A stretch of DNA of 64,000 nt from Candidatus Latescibacterota bacterium. Its GTDB lineage: Bacteria; JAAXHH01. A program made the position numbers and the translations under genes. This document shows, piece after piece, positions 16,492-26,719 of this stretch (the stretch's first letter is position 1; every line of letters begins with the position of its first letter). The notes beneath the pieces are model-generated. The model made no database searches and was not told the origin of the DNA. It saw nothing but the letters and a program-made list of their open reading frames with translations. Where the stretch lies: contig JAJEHX010000005.1 of NCBI GenBank assembly GCA_022823465.1, forward strand, positions 124,001 through 188,000, read 5' to 3'.

Positions 16492-17520
16492 CTACTCCCG
16501 GCTTTCGAGCGCCTTGATGCGCGCCTCCAGGGTTTGAATCTGCTGCAAGAGATCGGGCAGCCGCTTGATAGCGGCTTCTATCCGCCGTGCCTGGTTATGG
16601 GGTCGGGCCGGATAGCCCGATACCGTCGATCCGGCGGGAATGGACTTGGTCACGCCCGCCTGGCCGCCGATCCTGGATCCGGGGCCGACCGTGATATGAT
16701 CCGATAGGCCCGCCTGGCCGCCGATCAGGGATCCCGCTTCGACCACCGTGCTGCCCGCGATGCCCACCTGGGCGCAAATCGTGACATGATCGCCGATGAC
16801 GACGTTATGGCCGATCTGGACCAGGTTGTCGATCTTCGTCCCGCGGCCGATGCGGGTCATCCCCATAGTCGCGCGGTCGATCGTCGTATTCGCGCCGATC
16901 TCCACCCCGTCGGCGATTTCAACGCCGCCAACCTGTGGGATCTTGCTGGCGCCGCCGCCTCCCTGAAAGTAGCCGAATCCATCGCTGCCGACTACGGTTC
17001 CGCTGTGGATGATCACGCCTTCGCCCAGGGACACCTGGTCATAAAGCGTCGTGTTGGCGTAAATCCAGGTACCCGCACCGATCCTGCAATGGGCGCCGAT
17101 CGCCACGCCTGGACCGATGGAGGCATTTCGACCCACTGACGTGTGGGGACCGATCGAAACATGGGGTCCGACGTCCGCTTCCTTATCCACATCCGCGGTT
17201 GGGTGTATCCGGGCCGACGCATGGATGCCGTCCTCCGCGGGACGGTGCCCGGCGAAATAAGTCGACAGCAGGGTCACCAGGGCCACTTCGGGCGACGCGA
17301 CGCGAATGATGGGAACCGGCGCTTTATCGATTTCCCGGGAGACGATGACCGCCGTGGCCCCGGTCGATTCCAGCCGCCGGCTCTGCCGGGCATTGATCAG
17401 GACGGAGATCGAACCCTGGCCGGCCTCATCAAGCGGCGCGACGCGCTCGATGATACAGGATCCGTCCCCGACGAGTTCGCCCTCCACCTGCGTCGCTATA
17501 TCGGCTAGTTTCTGACGCAT
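16492..17520 (-). CDS. lpxD: UDP-3-O-(3-hydroxyacyl)glucosamine N-acyltransferase LpxD
   Basis: Third acylation step of lipid A. 342 residues from the ATG at 17520, matching the usual length of about 340. The N-terminal uridine-binding domain is about 1-100, followed by hexapeptide repeats ([32 protein letters not shown]), the catalytic-region motif QIGHNVVIG, and a C-terminal helix. The start at 17520 is preferred to one at 17556, which would overlap the skp-like gene; it leaves 7 nt between them, typical of translational coupling. Part of the bamA-skp-lpxD-lpxC/fabZ-lpxA series. Confidence 0.95.
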   Translation of the reverse strand: MRQKLADIATQVEGELVGDGSCIIERVAPLDEAGQGSISVLINARQSRRLESTGATAVIVSREIDKAPVPIIRVASPEVALVTLLSTYFAGHRPAEDGIHASARIHPTADVDKEADVGPHVSIGPHTSVGRNASIGPGVAIGAHCRIGAGTWIYANTTLYDQVSLGEGVIIHSGTVVGSDGFGYFQGGGGASKIPQVGGVEIADGVEIGANTTIDRATMGMTRIGRGTKIDNLVQIGHNVVIGDHVTICAQVGIAGSTVVEAGSLIGGQAGLSDHITVGPGSRIGGQAGVTKSIPAGSTVSGYPARPHNQARRIEAAIKRLPDLLQQIQTLEARIKALESRE

Positions 17521-17527
17521 CAATCGG

Positions 17528-18058
17528 CTATTCGACTTCCTTTTGCAGTTCCTCAAGGACCTGTCCCGTGAGGTCCTGCGCTCTCAGGGGATCCACGTAA
17601 ATGAGCGACCCGGCGTCGAAGATATACGTAAAGTTCTCCGCCTTGGCCAGGGCCTGCACCACGTTGAAAATGGACTCCTGCAACGGCCTGGTCAGCTCCA
17701 CTTCCTGTTGCGCGAGTTGCATTTGCGAGGTCTGGGCGAACTGTATCAACTCCTGCTCTTTCTGCAGGATGTTCTGTTCGTCCTGCTGCCGCCTGGCCGC
17801 GGTCAACATGGTTTTCCTGGCCTCGTACTGCTGTTTCAGCATTTCGACTTCCTGCTGCTTGTTCTGAACCTGCTCCCGCACGTCGCTGGCTATCTTCTCA
17901 AAGGCCTGCTCCGCGTCCCTGAACCCCTGGTAGGACTGGCGCAGGCGTTCCATGTCCAGATAGCCGATCTTAAGTTCCTGTCCCTCCGCCATGGCCGGCA
18001 ACAGCAGGACGACGGCGAGAACGGCCGCGGTACGAGTTAATCTCCTTGGTGAAACCAT
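17528..18058 (-). CDS. skp: OmpH/Skp-family periplasmic chaperone
   Basis: 176 residues with a signal peptide ([22 protein letters not shown]), then [20 protein letters not shown] and a long glutamine-rich coiled coil (about 45-130) forming the tentacle helices. The C-terminal part ([18 protein letters not shown]) returns to the beta body, as in Skp. It holds unfolded outer-membrane proteins on their way to BamA, encoded just upstream. 59 nt separate it from bamA and 7 nt from lpxD. Confidence 0.9.
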   Translation of the reverse strand: MVSPRRLTRTAAVLAVVLLLPAMAEGQELKIGYLDMERLRQSYQGFRDAEQAFEKIASDVREQVQNKQQEVEMLKQQYEARKTMLTAARRQQDEQNILQKEQELIQFAQTSQMQLAQQEVELTRPLQESIFNVVQALAKAENFTYIFDAGSLIYVDPLRAQDLTGQVLEELQKEVE

Positions 18059-18117
18059 TTATATCCTCCCGGAATACCAGATTGCGATTGCGCCGTAAAC
18101 CTCCTTGGACGTAAGAG

Positions 18118-20559
18118 TCAAAACACCTGCCCGAGTTGAAAATGCGTATGCCACCCGCTCCGCTTCTTCGTAAGGGCCTGGACCGGGTCAGATGGCTTGT
18201 CGAACCCGTAGCCGACGTCGAATCCCAACAACCCCACAAGGGGCATGATCACCCGGATGCCGAATCCGACCGATTTTTTCATGTTTCCCGGCAGGGGCGA
18301 CGACTCCGACAGTTTCGCCCATGCGTTTCCGGCCTCGGCGAATGCCACGGCGTAGACAGGTTGCTGAGACTTGAGCTGATCGATGATCGGGACCTGATAC
18401 TCCAGGGTGTATATACTCATTACCCGGCCGCCGCCCCGGCTGCTGGTTCCGTCTCCCAACTCGGTATAGGGTCCCACGGAGTTGTTGCCATATCCACGTA
18501 TCATGCCATCGAAACTGACGCCGCCCGGAAAGAATCGTTCGAAAAACGGTACTTCCCGGTCGTTGAAAGGATTCAATGCCATGGCGTATCTCCCCCTCAG
18601 GGAAACAGACGTACCCTTGAACAGCGGAACGTAGAAATCGGATTCCAGGGTCTGCTTGAGGTACTTCACGTCGCCGCCGACCCCGGCAACGTCGCTGCGG
18701 GACGTATGTCGCATGCCCCGCGTGGCGAACTGGGGGAAATCGCGGCTGTCGCGTGTCACGGAGAAGGAGACCTGACTGGTCAGGCCGCTGTTGGACTCCA
18801 GGGATTCCCGCTGTCGAATGTTCCCGTTGATGGCGTTGACCTGCGCATCGGTGAGGGAGGAGTCTTCAAGCGCCGCCGCGTAGTAGCGCTCACCGAAACT
18901 GGAGTACTTGAGGTCGAAGAACCTGTAGGCCCCCCTTATCCGCCAGTAGGTGCCGCGGAAACGGCGCCCCAGGGACATCCCGAACCCTTTCTGAATGATA
19001 TTGAATTCCCGGAACCACTGACGGTTGGTCCGGAAGACGTCGATGCCGGCGCTTGTCGGCGTATCGAATAGCCAGGGTTCGACGAAGCTGGTGGAAATGG
19101 AATTGCGGCGGTTGCCGAACTCCCAGTTGAAATTCAGGCTCTGCCCGTTGCCCAGGAAGTTGGGGATGATCATGGAAATGGTGCCCACGAGTCCGTCGAG
19201 CCCGCTGTAACCCGCGCCGGCGTTCGCCGTGCCCGTCGGTTTCTCCAGTACCGTAAAGGAAATATCCACGTCGCCATTCTGCCGCGGCAGCAGTCCGGGC
19301 TGGACGTCCTGGAAGAAGTTCAACTGGAACACGTCCCGCTGGCTTCTGAGCAGCAGAGAGCGGCGAAAGGTCTGACCCGGCTTGATCAGCAACTCGCGGC
19401 GGATGACCTTGTCCTTGGTCTTGGTATTGCCCAAGATGTCGATCCGGTGGACTCTGGCGGGTTCCCCTTCATTGACAGCGAAGTGGAGATCGATGGTGGA
19501 ATCGTTGGCCGCGGACTCCCGGGCGATCGGCGTAGCGTACAGGTAGCCCAGTTCGCCGTACGCCTCGTAGATCGTCGACACGCTCTCCTGGTATTCTTCT
19601 TCGTTGAACGGCTTGCCCGCGTCGATCTTGATGAGGCTGGATAACTGCTCGCTGGTGAATTTCGTGTTTCCCTCGAAAGCCACGTCGCCGAGGTAGTACC
19701 TTCTTCCCTCCTTGACTTTTACCTTGAGGTACATCCGCTTCCGGTCTTCGCTGAACCACAGCGTATCTTCCACGACCTCCGCGTCGCGGAATCCGTGTTT
19801 GCGATACTCCTCCGCGATCTTCTGGAACTGGTCCAGCAGGCGTTCCCGTCTCAGGTCCCCTTCTTTCCAGAAATGGTCTTCTTCCGTATCGGATTTCTTT
19901 CGAAAGGCTTCCTGTAACCGTTTTTCCGCGACGGAGACATTGTTTTCGATGAAGACTTCACCGAGCTTGACCTTCTCCCCTTCATCGATTTCAATCCGCA
20001 TGATCGCGTTGTTTCGTTCCACGAGCACGCGCGGTGTCAACGTGGCGAGCAGATACCCTTTCTCATAATAGGCCTGGGTGATGTTGTCCAGGACGCCTTT
20101 TCTTCGGAAGGGACTCAGAGCCTGGCCCTGGAAGATGCCGGATATGCGCTCGAGTTCGTCGTCCTTTATCTTCTGGTTCCCTTCGAACTCGAGGCGGTCC
20201 AGCAGGGGGTATTCCTTTACATTCACCGTGACGACCAGGCCGGCCGCGCCCATGCCGGCATATATGCGAATGTCTTCGAACAGACCCAGCCGATAGAGCT
20301 GCTTGATCGTGGTCGCACCGTCCCGGGGATTATAGAGATTCCCCGCCTTCAGGACGATCATAGACCGGATCAGCGGCTCATCGACGTTGGCGTGTCCCTC
20401 GATCACCACGTCGGCGATCAGGGGCTGCTGCTGTTGTCCATGTACTTTGGTGGGACCCAGGGGACCGGTGGCGAGTACTCCCCACGCAAGGGTCATGACC
20501 AGGAAGGATTTCAGGTACTTGAAAGGCATGTCAGACACAGAGACCGCTTTCCCGTCCAT
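18118..20559 (-). CDS. bamA: outer membrane protein assembly factor BamA
   Basis: 813-residue Omp85 protein. N-terminal signal sequence, then five POTRA domains (about 45-440; for example IADVVIEGHANVDEPLI and FEGNTKFTSEQLSSLIKIDAGKPF), then a 16-strand barrel ending in phenylalanine (LGQVF), the expected C-terminal BAM signal. The FERFFPGGVSFDGMIRGYGN segment matches the conserved RGF/RGY region of barrel loop 6. The start could be the internal ATG at 20529, where the signal peptide MPFKYLKSFL begins; neither has a strong ribosome-binding site. It lies between clpC and skp. 133 nt upstream of it hold no gene. Confidence 0.95.
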   Translation of the reverse strand: MDGKAVSVSDMPFKYLKSFLVMTLAWGVLATGPLGPTKVHGQQQQPLIADVVIEGHANVDEPLIRSMIVLKAGNLYNPRDGATTIKQLYRLGLFEDIRIYAGMGAAGLVVTVNVKEYPLLDRLEFEGNQKIKDDELERISGIFQGQALSPFRRKGVLDNITQAYYEKGYLLATLTPRVLVERNNAIMRIEIDEGEKVKLGEVFIENNVSVAEKRLQEAFRKKSDTEEDHFWKEGDLRRERLLDQFQKIAEEYRKHGFRDAEVVEDTLWFSEDRKRMYLKVKVKEGRRYYLGDVAFEGNTKFTSEQLSSLIKIDAGKPFNEEEYQESVSTIYEAYGELGYLYATPIARESAANDSTIDLHFAVNEGEPARVHRIDILGNTKTKDKVIRRELLIKPGQTFRRSLLLRSQRDVFQLNFFQDVQPGLLPRQNGDVDISFTVLEKPTGTANAGAGYSGLDGLVGTISMIIPNFLGNGQSLNFNWEFGNRRNSISTSFVEPWLFDTPTSAGIDVFRTNRQWFREFNIIQKGFGMSLGRRFRGTYWRIRGAYRFFDLKYSSFGERYYAAALEDSSLTDAQVNAINGNIRQRESLESNSGLTSQVSFSVTRDSRDFPQFATRGMRHTSRSDVAGVGGDVKYLKQTLESDFYVPLFKGTSVSLRGRYAMALNPFNDREVPFFERFFPGGVSFDGMIRGYGNNSVGPYTELGDGTSSRGGGRVMSIYTLEYQVPIIDQLKSQQPVYAVAFAEAGNAWAKLSESSPLPGNMKKSVGFGIRVIMPLVGLLGFDVGYGFDKPSDPVQALTKKRSGWHTHFQLGQVF

Positions 20560-20691
20560 GCGGGTATTCAGGTGGCTTGGACGACACGAACGGCGCGAAG
20601 AAAACCGATGGTCGATTTTACGCGCGTTTTTCCGTCGGGTTCCCTGAAGCCGGTCCTGCTTACTCCGGCGCCGGTTCCCGCGAACCCGGGT

Positions 20692-23166
20692 TCAGGCTTC
20701 TGATTCGGAAAGTACGGGCGTCTTATCGGAATCCGAGGTCTCGGCCTTGTAGAACGTCAAGCTTTCGCCTTTTTTGCCGACCCTGATTTCGTCCCCGTCG
20801 TGAAACTTGCCCTTCAGCAGCTCTTCCGCAAGCGGATCCTCGAGCATGCGCTGAATAGTCTGGTTCATGAACCGGGCGTTGTAAACCGGATCATAACCCT
20901 TTTCAGAAAGCAGTTCCCGGGCGCTCTGCGTCAGGGAGATCCTGATTCCGCGCTCGGTCATCCTGTCGTTGATTTCCTTGAGCTGAAGATCGATGATTCG
21001 GGAGATATCCGACTGATTCAGCTGTCGGAACACCAGCGCCTCGTCGAGGCGGTTCAGGAATTCCGGATTGAAGAGCTTTTTCACCTCTTCCTTGACCGTC
21101 GCCTCCATCTTGGCGTAATCGACCTTGGTGCCTTCCTGCTGGAAGCCGAGTCCGCCGGCCTTGTTGATATCCCGGGTACCCAGATTCGAAGTCATGATGA
21201 TAATGGTGTTCCGGAAGTCCACCCGGCGGCCGTTGCTATCGGTCAGCGTCCCCTCGTCCAGGATCTGCAAAAGGATGTTGAATACGTCCGGATGGGCCTT
21301 CTCCACCTCGTCGAGCAGAATGACGGAATAGGGCTTGCGCCGCACTTTCTCCGAAAGGTGCCCCCCTTCGTTGAAACCCACGTAACCCGGGGGAGCGCCG
21401 ATCAGGCGCGATACATTGAACTTCTCCATGTACTCGGACATGTCGATGAAGATCAGGGCGTCGTTGTCCTGGAAGAGGAAGGACGCCAGGATCTTGGCCA
21501 GTTCCGTCTTGCCCACGCCGGTGGGCCCGAGGAAGAGGAAAGAGCCAATGGGCCGGTTGGGATTCTTCAGGCCGGAGCGCGAGCGCCGGATGGCCTTGCT
21601 CAGCACCTGGATGGCCATGTCCTGTCCGACGATCCGCTTCTTGAGTTCGTCCTCCATCCGCAGCAGGCTCCTGGATTCCTGCTCTTCGAGCCGGAAGATG
21701 GGAATGCCCGTCATGCTGGAGATGATCTGCGCCATGTCGTTTTCCGTGACCACCACCACCTCGTCGGTAACCCGTTCGCGCCAGGCCATGAACGCCTCGT
21801 CGTACTCGCGCTGCAGCTCTTCCTGGCGGTCTCGCAGCGCCGCCGCCCGCTCGAACTCCTGCTGCTGGGCGGCTTCCACCTTCTTGTCCTGGATGGCCTG
21901 CAGCTGTTCCTCGACGTCCCTGATTTCGTCGGGGACCGTCATCTTGGACAACTGCGCCCTGGAGCCGGCCTCGTCGATGATGTCGATGGCCTTGTCCGGG
22001 AGGAAACGGTCCTTGATGTACCGGTCGGACTGCTTGACCGCGAACTCGAGGGCATCGTTGGTGTACTCTACGTGGTGGTATTCTTCGAAACGGCTGCGCA
22101 GCCCCTTGAGCATGTCGATGGTTTCCTCGATGCTCGGCTGATCGACGATCACCTTCTGGAACCTGCGCTCCAGCGCTCCGTCCTTTTCGATGTGTTTGCG
22201 GTACTCGTCGAGCGTCGTGGCGCCGATGCACTGCAGTTCGCCCCGGGCGAGAGCGGGCTTGAAGATGTTGGAGGCGTCGAGGCTGCCCTCGGCGCCGCCC
22301 GCTCCGACGATGGAATGGAGTTCGTCGATGAAGATGATCACTTCATCCGACTTGGTGATCTCGGCCATGAGAGACTTCAGCCGGTCCTCGAACTGTCCCC
22401 GGTACTTGGTCCCGGCCACGATGGACGCCATGTCGAGCGTAACCACCCGCTTGTTTTCAAGGATCTGGGGCACGTTGCGCTGCACGATCCGTTGCGCGAG
22501 GCCCTCGGCGATGGCGGTCTTGCCTACGCCGGGTTCTCCGATCAGCGCCGGGTTGTTCTTCTTGCGGCGGCTCAGGATCTGGGTGACCCGTTCGATTTCC
22601 TTGTCGCGGCCGATAACCGGATCCAGCTTTCCGCCGCGCGCCATCTCGGTGAGGTCGCGGCCGAAATGATCGAGAAAGGGCGTCCGGCTGCGCTGGGCGT
22701 CCTTCTTCGTGACGGAACGGTCGCTCTGGATGTTCTGGATCTCTTCCTTGATCTTTTCGAAGGTTACGTCGTAGGTCGACAGGATCTGGGACGCGATGCC
22801 CTGCTTGTCCCGCACCAGCGCGAGCAGGAGATGTTCGGTGCCCACGTACTTAGACTTCATGTTGTTCGCTTCGTGGGCGGCGATTTCCAGGGCCTGCTTC
22901 GCCCTGGGCGTGAAGGGCACCTGGCCGATGGTCAGCGCGCTCGACTGGGATACTGTGGCCTCTTCGATGGACTGCCGGAGGTCTTCGAGATCGATGCCCA
23001 TATTGCGCAGCATGGCCGCAGCGGTCCCCTCGCCGTCCCGGATGAAGGCCAGGAGCAGGTGCTCGGTGGCGATGTAATCATGCTGAAGTCTGGCGGCTTC
23101 CTCGCGGGCAATGTGCATCACCCGTTTGAACCGTTCCGTGAACTTGTTGTTGTTTCCCTGGGGCAT
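20692..23166 (-). CDS. clpC: ATP-dependent Clp protease ATP-binding subunit ClpC
   Basis: About 824 residues. Two N-terminal Clp_N repeats ([22 protein letters not shown] and [15 protein letters not shown]), AAA domain 1 with Walker A GEPGVGKT (about 210-217), a UVR-type motif and coiled-coil middle region ([15 protein letters not shown]), AAA domain 2 with GPTGVGKT, and a D2-small domain. It unfolds substrates for ClpP, in Firmicutes those marked by arginine phosphorylation. The start at 23166 is chosen because GGAGG precedes it at proper spacing; 23175 and 23187 are in frame. It directly follows mcsB and mcsA, the kinase pair that tags substrates. No clpP is present in the window. Confidence 0.95.
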   Translation of the reverse strand: MPQGNNNKFTERFKRVMHIAREEAARLQHDYIATEHLLLAFIRDGEGTAAAMLRNMGIDLEDLRQSIEEATVSQSSALTIGQVPFTPRAKQALEIAAHEANNMKSKYVGTEHLLLALVRDKQGIASQILSTYDVTFEKIKEEIQNIQSDRSVTKKDAQRSRTPFLDHFGRDLTEMARGGKLDPVIGRDKEIERVTQILSRRKKNNPALIGEPGVGKTAIAEGLAQRIVQRNVPQILENKRVVTLDMASIVAGTKYRGQFEDRLKSLMAEITKSDEVIIFIDELHSIVGAGGAEGSLDASNIFKPALARGELQCIGATTLDEYRKHIEKDGALERRFQKVIVDQPSIEETIDMLKGLRSRFEEYHHVEYTNDALEFAVKQSDRYIKDRFLPDKAIDIIDEAGSRAQLSKMTVPDEIRDVEEQLQAIQDKKVEAAQQQEFERAAALRDRQEELQREYDEAFMAWRERVTDEVVVVTENDMAQIISSMTGIPIFRLEEQESRSLLRMEDELKKRIVGQDMAIQVLSKAIRRSRSGLKNPNRPIGSFLFLGPTGVGKTELAKILASFLFQDNDALIFIDMSEYMEKFNVSRLIGAPPGYVGFNEGGHLSEKVRRKPYSVILLDEVEKAHPDVFNILLQILDEGTLTDSNGRRVDFRNTIIIMTSNLGTRDINKAGGLGFQQEGTKVDYAKMEATVKEEVKKLFNPEFLNRLDEALVFRQLNQSDISRIIDLQLKEINDRMTERGIRISLTQSARELLSEKGYDPVYNARFMNQTIQRMLEDPLAEELLKGKFHDGDEIRVGKKGESLTFYKAETSDSDKTPVLSESEA

Positions 23167-23190
23167 CTTGAGCATCCCTCCCTTCATGGG

Positions 23191-23219
23191 CCGGGCTTCG
23201 CAGTCCCGGCTTCGCAGTC
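23191..23219. repeat. 15/14-nt direct duplication right after the mcsB stop
   Basis: 23191-23205 (CCGGGCTTCGCAGTC) and 23206-23219 (CCGGCTTCGCAGTC) are adjacent copies differing by one G. They start 4 nt past the mcsB stop (23224) and lie upstream of clpC. Confidence 0.85.
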
Positions 23220-23223
23220 GATC

Positions 23224-24279
23224 TCAGTTTTCCAGATATTTCCGGACCAGTTCCGCACGCCGCTCGTTCAGTTCCTCGTCGGTCAGGGAACGACCGGAGT
23301 TCATCCGCACATGGGCGGGCTGTATCGATATCAGCAGCCGGTTGAACTTCGTGGATTCCATGCCGTTTAAAAGCCCCATGCAGGCGCCCATTCTCAACAT
23401 GGACAGGGCATCCAGCGCTTCTTTCTCACTCAGCAGGCGGGCATGCTTCAGCAGGCCGTACGACCGGGCCACCCGGTCCTCTGTCTGCCTTTTCGCGCGG
23501 CCGATCAGCGCGTCGCACGCCCGTTCTTCGTACCGTGCCAGCCTCCGGGCCACCCGATCGAGCCGTTGGACGATTTCCTCCTCGGTATGTCCCAGGGTCC
23601 ACTGGTTCGATACCTGGTACATGTTTCCCGATCCTCCGGTACCCTCGCCGTACAATCCGCGCACGGTGAATCCGATCTCCTCCATCGCGCGCACCACGTG
23701 ATCCATCTGGTCCGCAAGCGTCAGGCCGGGCAGGTGGATCAGCACGGACAGGCGCATGCCGGTGCCCGTGTTGCTCGGACAGGCTGTTAGATAACCAAAC
23801 TCGTCCGAGAAGGCAAAATCAAGTGTTTTACTCAGTTCGGTATCGATTTTGTCCGCTTCCTGCCACGCGGCGCGCACCTGCAGACCGCCTTTGATGGTCT
23901 GAAGCCGCAGGTGGTCTTCCTCGTTCACCATGAGACTGTAGGATTCTCCGGGGCCGACGAACACGCCGGCGGGACGTGTTCCACCCGCCAGGGCCGGACT
24001 GATCAGGCGCCGTTCGACCAGCGCCTCGCGGTCCAGTTCCGACGTGTCCAGCAACGACAGGTACACGGACTGAGCCACGTTGCCGCTGGACCGCACGGCC
24101 CTGTCTACCTGTTCGATCACGCGGAATCGCTCGTTCTTTATCGTTCGGTGAACAAAGGGCAGCGTGGTCAGATTGCGGGCCAGGCGCGTGCGGCTGCTGA
24201 TGACCAGCTCCGCGGCTTCCCCCTCGGGATCGCACCACTGCGGCGCCTTGCTTACCAGGTCGGAATACAGGCTATCCAT
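23224..24279 (-). CDS. mcsB: protein arginine kinase McsB
   Basis: 351-residue phosphagen-kinase-fold enzyme that phosphorylates arginines in proteins. Diagnostic motifs: VISSRTRLARNL, the McsB-specific NEEDHLRLQ, TACPSNTGTGMRLSVLIHLPGL with the reactive-cysteine region, and RGLYGEGTGGSGNMYQVSNQ. The C-terminal segment with YEERACDALIGRAKRQTEDRVARS matches the McsB part that carries phosphoarginine-sensing arginines. It starts 4 nt after mcsA and precedes clpC, the Firmicutes gene order, but here the module sits between lolD and bamA. No motif looks damaged. Confidence 0.93.
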   Translation of the reverse strand: MDSLYSDLVSKAPQWCDPEGEAAELVISSRTRLARNLTTLPFVHRTIKNERFRVIEQVDRAVRSSGNVAQSVYLSLLDTSELDREALVERRLISPALAGGTRPAGVFVGPGESYSLMVNEEDHLRLQTIKGGLQVRAAWQEADKIDTELSKTLDFAFSDEFGYLTACPSNTGTGMRLSVLIHLPGLTLADQMDHVVRAMEEIGFTVRGLYGEGTGGSGNMYQVSNQWTLGHTEEEIVQRLDRVARRLARYEERACDALIGRAKRQTEDRVARSYGLLKHARLLSEKEALDALSMLRMGACMGLLNGMESTKFNRLLISIQPAHVRMNSGRSLTDEELNERRAELVRKYLEN

Positions 24280-24283
24280 GTTT

Positions 24284-24607
24284 TCACCCGTGCATCGCGT
24301 GTTGCCATTCCGAGCCGCGTTCCAGTTCGTTTATGCGGTCCCGCAGTTTCGCCGCCTGTTCGTAGGCTTCCTGGCCGACCGCTTTTTTCAATGCGCGCCT
24401 GAGATCGATCAGCGCACGGCGCGTCTGCTGTCGCGAAGGGTCCGACCCCGGGATCTTCCCCCGGTGGAATTCGTAGCCGTGAATCTGCTTGAAGAGCGGC
24501 ACCAGCGTGTCCTTGAAGACGCGGTAGCACACGGCGCATCCCAACTGGCCCGATTTGCCGAATTCAGCGGCCGACATGCCGCACTGCGGACAGGTGGTCG
24601 ACTTCAT
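24284..24607 (-). CDS. mcsA: McsA-like kinase activator, short form (UvrB/UvrC motif protein)
   Basis: 107 residues. Two zinc-type CxxC pairs near the N terminus (CPQC and CAVC in GQLGCAVCYRVFKDTL), then IHGYEFHRGKIPG, a basic linker and a C-terminal UVR motif (YEQAAKLRDRINELE). Firmicutes McsA has four CxxC motifs; only the second half is represented here. McsA binds and activates McsB and couples it to ClpC. The start ATG overlaps the lolD stop by 4 nt (ATGA), and the stop lies 4 nt from mcsB, so the four genes are translationally linked. Confidence 0.88.
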   Translation of the reverse strand: MKSTTCPQCGMSAAEFGKSGQLGCAVCYRVFKDTLVPLFKQIHGYEFHRGKIPGSDPSRQQTRRALIDLRRALKKAVGQEAYEQAAKLRDRINELERGSEWQHAMHG

Positions 24608-25398
24608 CTGCGCTCCCCGGCCGCCACCGCGTTCAGCAGGCCGTCTTCCAGCATATAGGCGCGGTCCGCGCGGCGCCCGACGGCTTCGTCGTGCGTGACG
24701 ACGACGAAGGCCTGCCCGTGCCTGCGAGACATTGCCCACATCAAATCCAGCAGCGCCTCCCCGTTTCCGCGGTCCAGGTTGCCGGATGGTTCGTCCGCCA
24801 ACACGATATGAGGCCGGCCCACCAGGGCCCTGGCCACGGCGACGCGTTGCTGCTCTCCGCCGGACAACTCCATCGGCTTGTGGCCGAGGCGTTTCCCGAG
24901 TCCTACCTCCCCCAGCAGGCCTTCGGCCCGTTCACGCGCCGGATCCCACGGACACCTTCCCACCAGCAGGGGCATCATCACGTTCTCAAGGGCCGTGAAC
25001 TCCGGGAGAAGGTGGTGGGCCTGAAACACGAAGCCCACCGTCCGGTTCCTGAATTCCGCCAGCCCGTCGTCCGGAAGGTCAAAGGCGTTCGTCTCGCCGA
25101 TGAAAACCTGGCCGGAGGTGGGCCGGTCCAGCGTCCCGAGGATATGCAGCAGCGTACTCTTGCCCGCGCCGGAAGCACCGTGAATCGCCACGATGTCCCC
25201 GCGCCTGACGTCGATGTCGATTCCCCTCAGGATATCGAGACGGCCGGCGCCGGAAGAGAAACTCCGGGTCAGTCCCCTTGCGCTCAGCACTTCGTCGGTC
25301 GAGGATGCCCCGTCCCGGTCTGGCGGACGGGCGGATGCGTCCGTTGCGGCTAAGGCCTCCGACGCCTCCAGTTCATCCCGTACCGCTTCGCTACTCAT
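24604..25398 (-). CDS. lolD: lipoprotein-releasing ABC transporter ATP-binding protein LolD
   Basis: 264-residue ABC ATPase. Walker A GASGAGKST, Q-loop in FVFQAHHLLPEFTALENVMMPL (the LolD/MacB-type signature), ABC signature LSGGEQQRVAVARAL, Walker B VLADEPSGNLD and the H-loop VVTHDE. It powers extraction of lipoproteins from the inner membrane for transport to the outer membrane. The N-terminal roughly 38 residues form a low-complexity extension before the ATPase core, so translation could begin a little later. Its start overlaps the permease gene by 8 nt; its stop overlaps mcsA. Confidence 0.93.
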   Translation of the reverse strand: MSSEAVRDELEASEALAATDASARPPDRDGASSTDEVLSARGLTRSFSSGAGRLDILRGIDIDVRRGDIVAIHGASGAGKSTLLHILGTLDRPTSGQVFIGETNAFDLPDDGLAEFRNRTVGFVFQAHHLLPEFTALENVMMPLLVGRCPWDPARERAEGLLGEVGLGKRLGHKPMELSGGEQQRVAVARALVGRPHIVLADEPSGNLDRGNGEALLDLMWAMSRRHGQAFVVVTHDEAVGRRADRAYMLEDGLLNAVAAGERR

Positions 25399-26719
25399 GT
25401 CGTATCGCTTCGACCGGAACCAGTCCCGCGGCTTTCCTGGCCGGATAGACGGCCGCGAGCATGCAAATCAGCATGGAACCTGCGGCAACGCTGGCGAAAT
25501 CAAGTATGTCGACCCTTACGGGCAGCGCGTCGATCAGATAGATCTCCGGCGGCAGGGAAATGAATTCGAACGTAATCTGCAACCAGCAGAGCACAAAGCC
25601 GATCACACAGCCGAGCAGGGTGCCGACGACGCCGACCACGGAACCCTGGATGATGAACACCCTCGTTACGCTGCGGGCGGTCGCCCCCATGGACTTCAGA
25701 ATGCCGATGTCCCTGGTCTTCTCCAGCACGACCATGATCAGGGTGCTGGCGATGTTGAACGCGGCCACCAGGATGATCAGGTTGAGTATGGCGAAAGAAC
25801 CCCATTTCTCGAGGGTCATCCACCGGAACAGCCCCTTGTGCCGCTGCATCCAGTCTACCGTAAAATACGCTACGGAAGGGGTTGACGCAACAGATGAATC
25901 GGTCGTCTCCTCCACGTACCGGTTGAGATCCGCTTCGATTACGTCGGCGATGCGCCGAGCCTCGTCCCGGTCGGAAACTTTAACGGCGATTCCGTTGATG
26001 TCGTCGCCAAGCCTGAACAGTTTCTGCGCCTCTTCCAGGGAGACGTACACGGAGGCGGCGTCATACTCGTAGAAGCCGGTTTCCGAAATGCCGGTGACGC
26101 GGTAGGGCCGGATGTAGGGGGTGAGCGCCGACGTCAGGGAAAAGCTCTGGATATTGCCCAGGGCCACCTTCTCGCCGACGATGGTTCCCAACTGATCGGC
26201 CAGGCCCCGGCCCAGGACGATACCGGGCAGCGGCCTTCCAGTCGGGCTGTCCGGATCGGGCGCGGTCGTCAGGTCCATGGATCCGAAGGCGATGTTCGCC
26301 TCGAGGTTCGTGGCCAGTCGACCCGATTCGATGTCCAGTCCGAGCACAATGACGCCCGCCGCCGCATTGCGTGTGGCGGGTACCGGCGTGCAGACGGCCT
26401 TCTCCTGCACGTAAGGAGCGGCGGAGACCACCTCGTCCACCGACAGGATGATGTCTATCAGCGGATCGTATCCGGAAATGGAACCGTCGCCAAGCAGCGA
26501 GTACACGTTGATATGCGCCCGTTCTCCGATGATGCGCTCCCGCACTTCGCTCTCGAAGCCGTTGAACAGGGAGAGGACGATGACCAGGGCGGCCACGCCC
26601 ACCAGCACGCCGCCGACGGATATGTAGGTGATAATGGAGACGAAGCGGGTCTGCCGCTTGGAGCGCAGATACCTCAGGGCGATGAACCACTCGTATGACC
26701 ACCGTTTACGTAGCGCCAT
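25391..26719 (-). CDS. lolC: lipoprotein-releasing ABC transporter permease (LolC/LolE family)
   Basis: 442-residue FtsX-type permease: N-terminal helix at about 20-50 (RFVSIITYISVGGVLVGVAALVIVLSLFNGF), a large periplasmic domain (about 55-310), then three C-terminal helices with TRDIGILKSMGATARSVTRVF, the motif that contacts the ATPase. Only one permease gene is present, so the transporter is probably a homodimer (LolF-like) instead of the LolC/LolE heterodimer. Overlaps lysS by 14 nt upstream and lolD by 8 nt downstream. Confidence 0.93.
   Translation of the reverse strand: MALRKRWSYEWFIALRYLRSKRQTRFVSIITYISVGGVLVGVAALVIVLSLFNGFESEVRERIIGERAHINVYSLLGDGSISGYDPLIDIILSVDEVVSAAPYVQEKAVCTPVPATRNAAAGVIVLGLDIESGRLATNLEANIAFGSMDLTTAPDPDSPTGRPLPGIVLGRGLADQLGTIVGEKVALGNIQSFSLTSALTPYIRPYRVTGISETGFYEYDAASVYVSLEEAQKLFRLGDDINGIAVKVSDRDEARRIADVIEADLNRYVEETTDSSVASTPSVAYFTVDWMQRHKGLFRWMTLEKWGSFAILNLIILVAAFNIASTLIMVVLEKTRDIGILKSMGATARSVTRVFIIQGSVVGVVGTLLGCVIGFVLCWLQITFEFISLPPEIYLIDALPVRVDILDFASVAAGSMLICMLAAVYPARKAAGLVPVEAIRHE

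Noticed and set aside
20560-20691. Terminator between clpC and bamA
   Set aside because: GGTTC/GAACC can pair, but the stem is 5 bp and the following run on the coding strand is A, not T.
20800-23370. Very long plus-strand open frame (over 850 codons) opposite clpC
   Set aside because: Its product is a Leu/Asp/Arg-rich antisense shadow with no motifs, while the minus strand gives a perfect ClpC. Long antisense frames are expected in GC-rich coding DNA.
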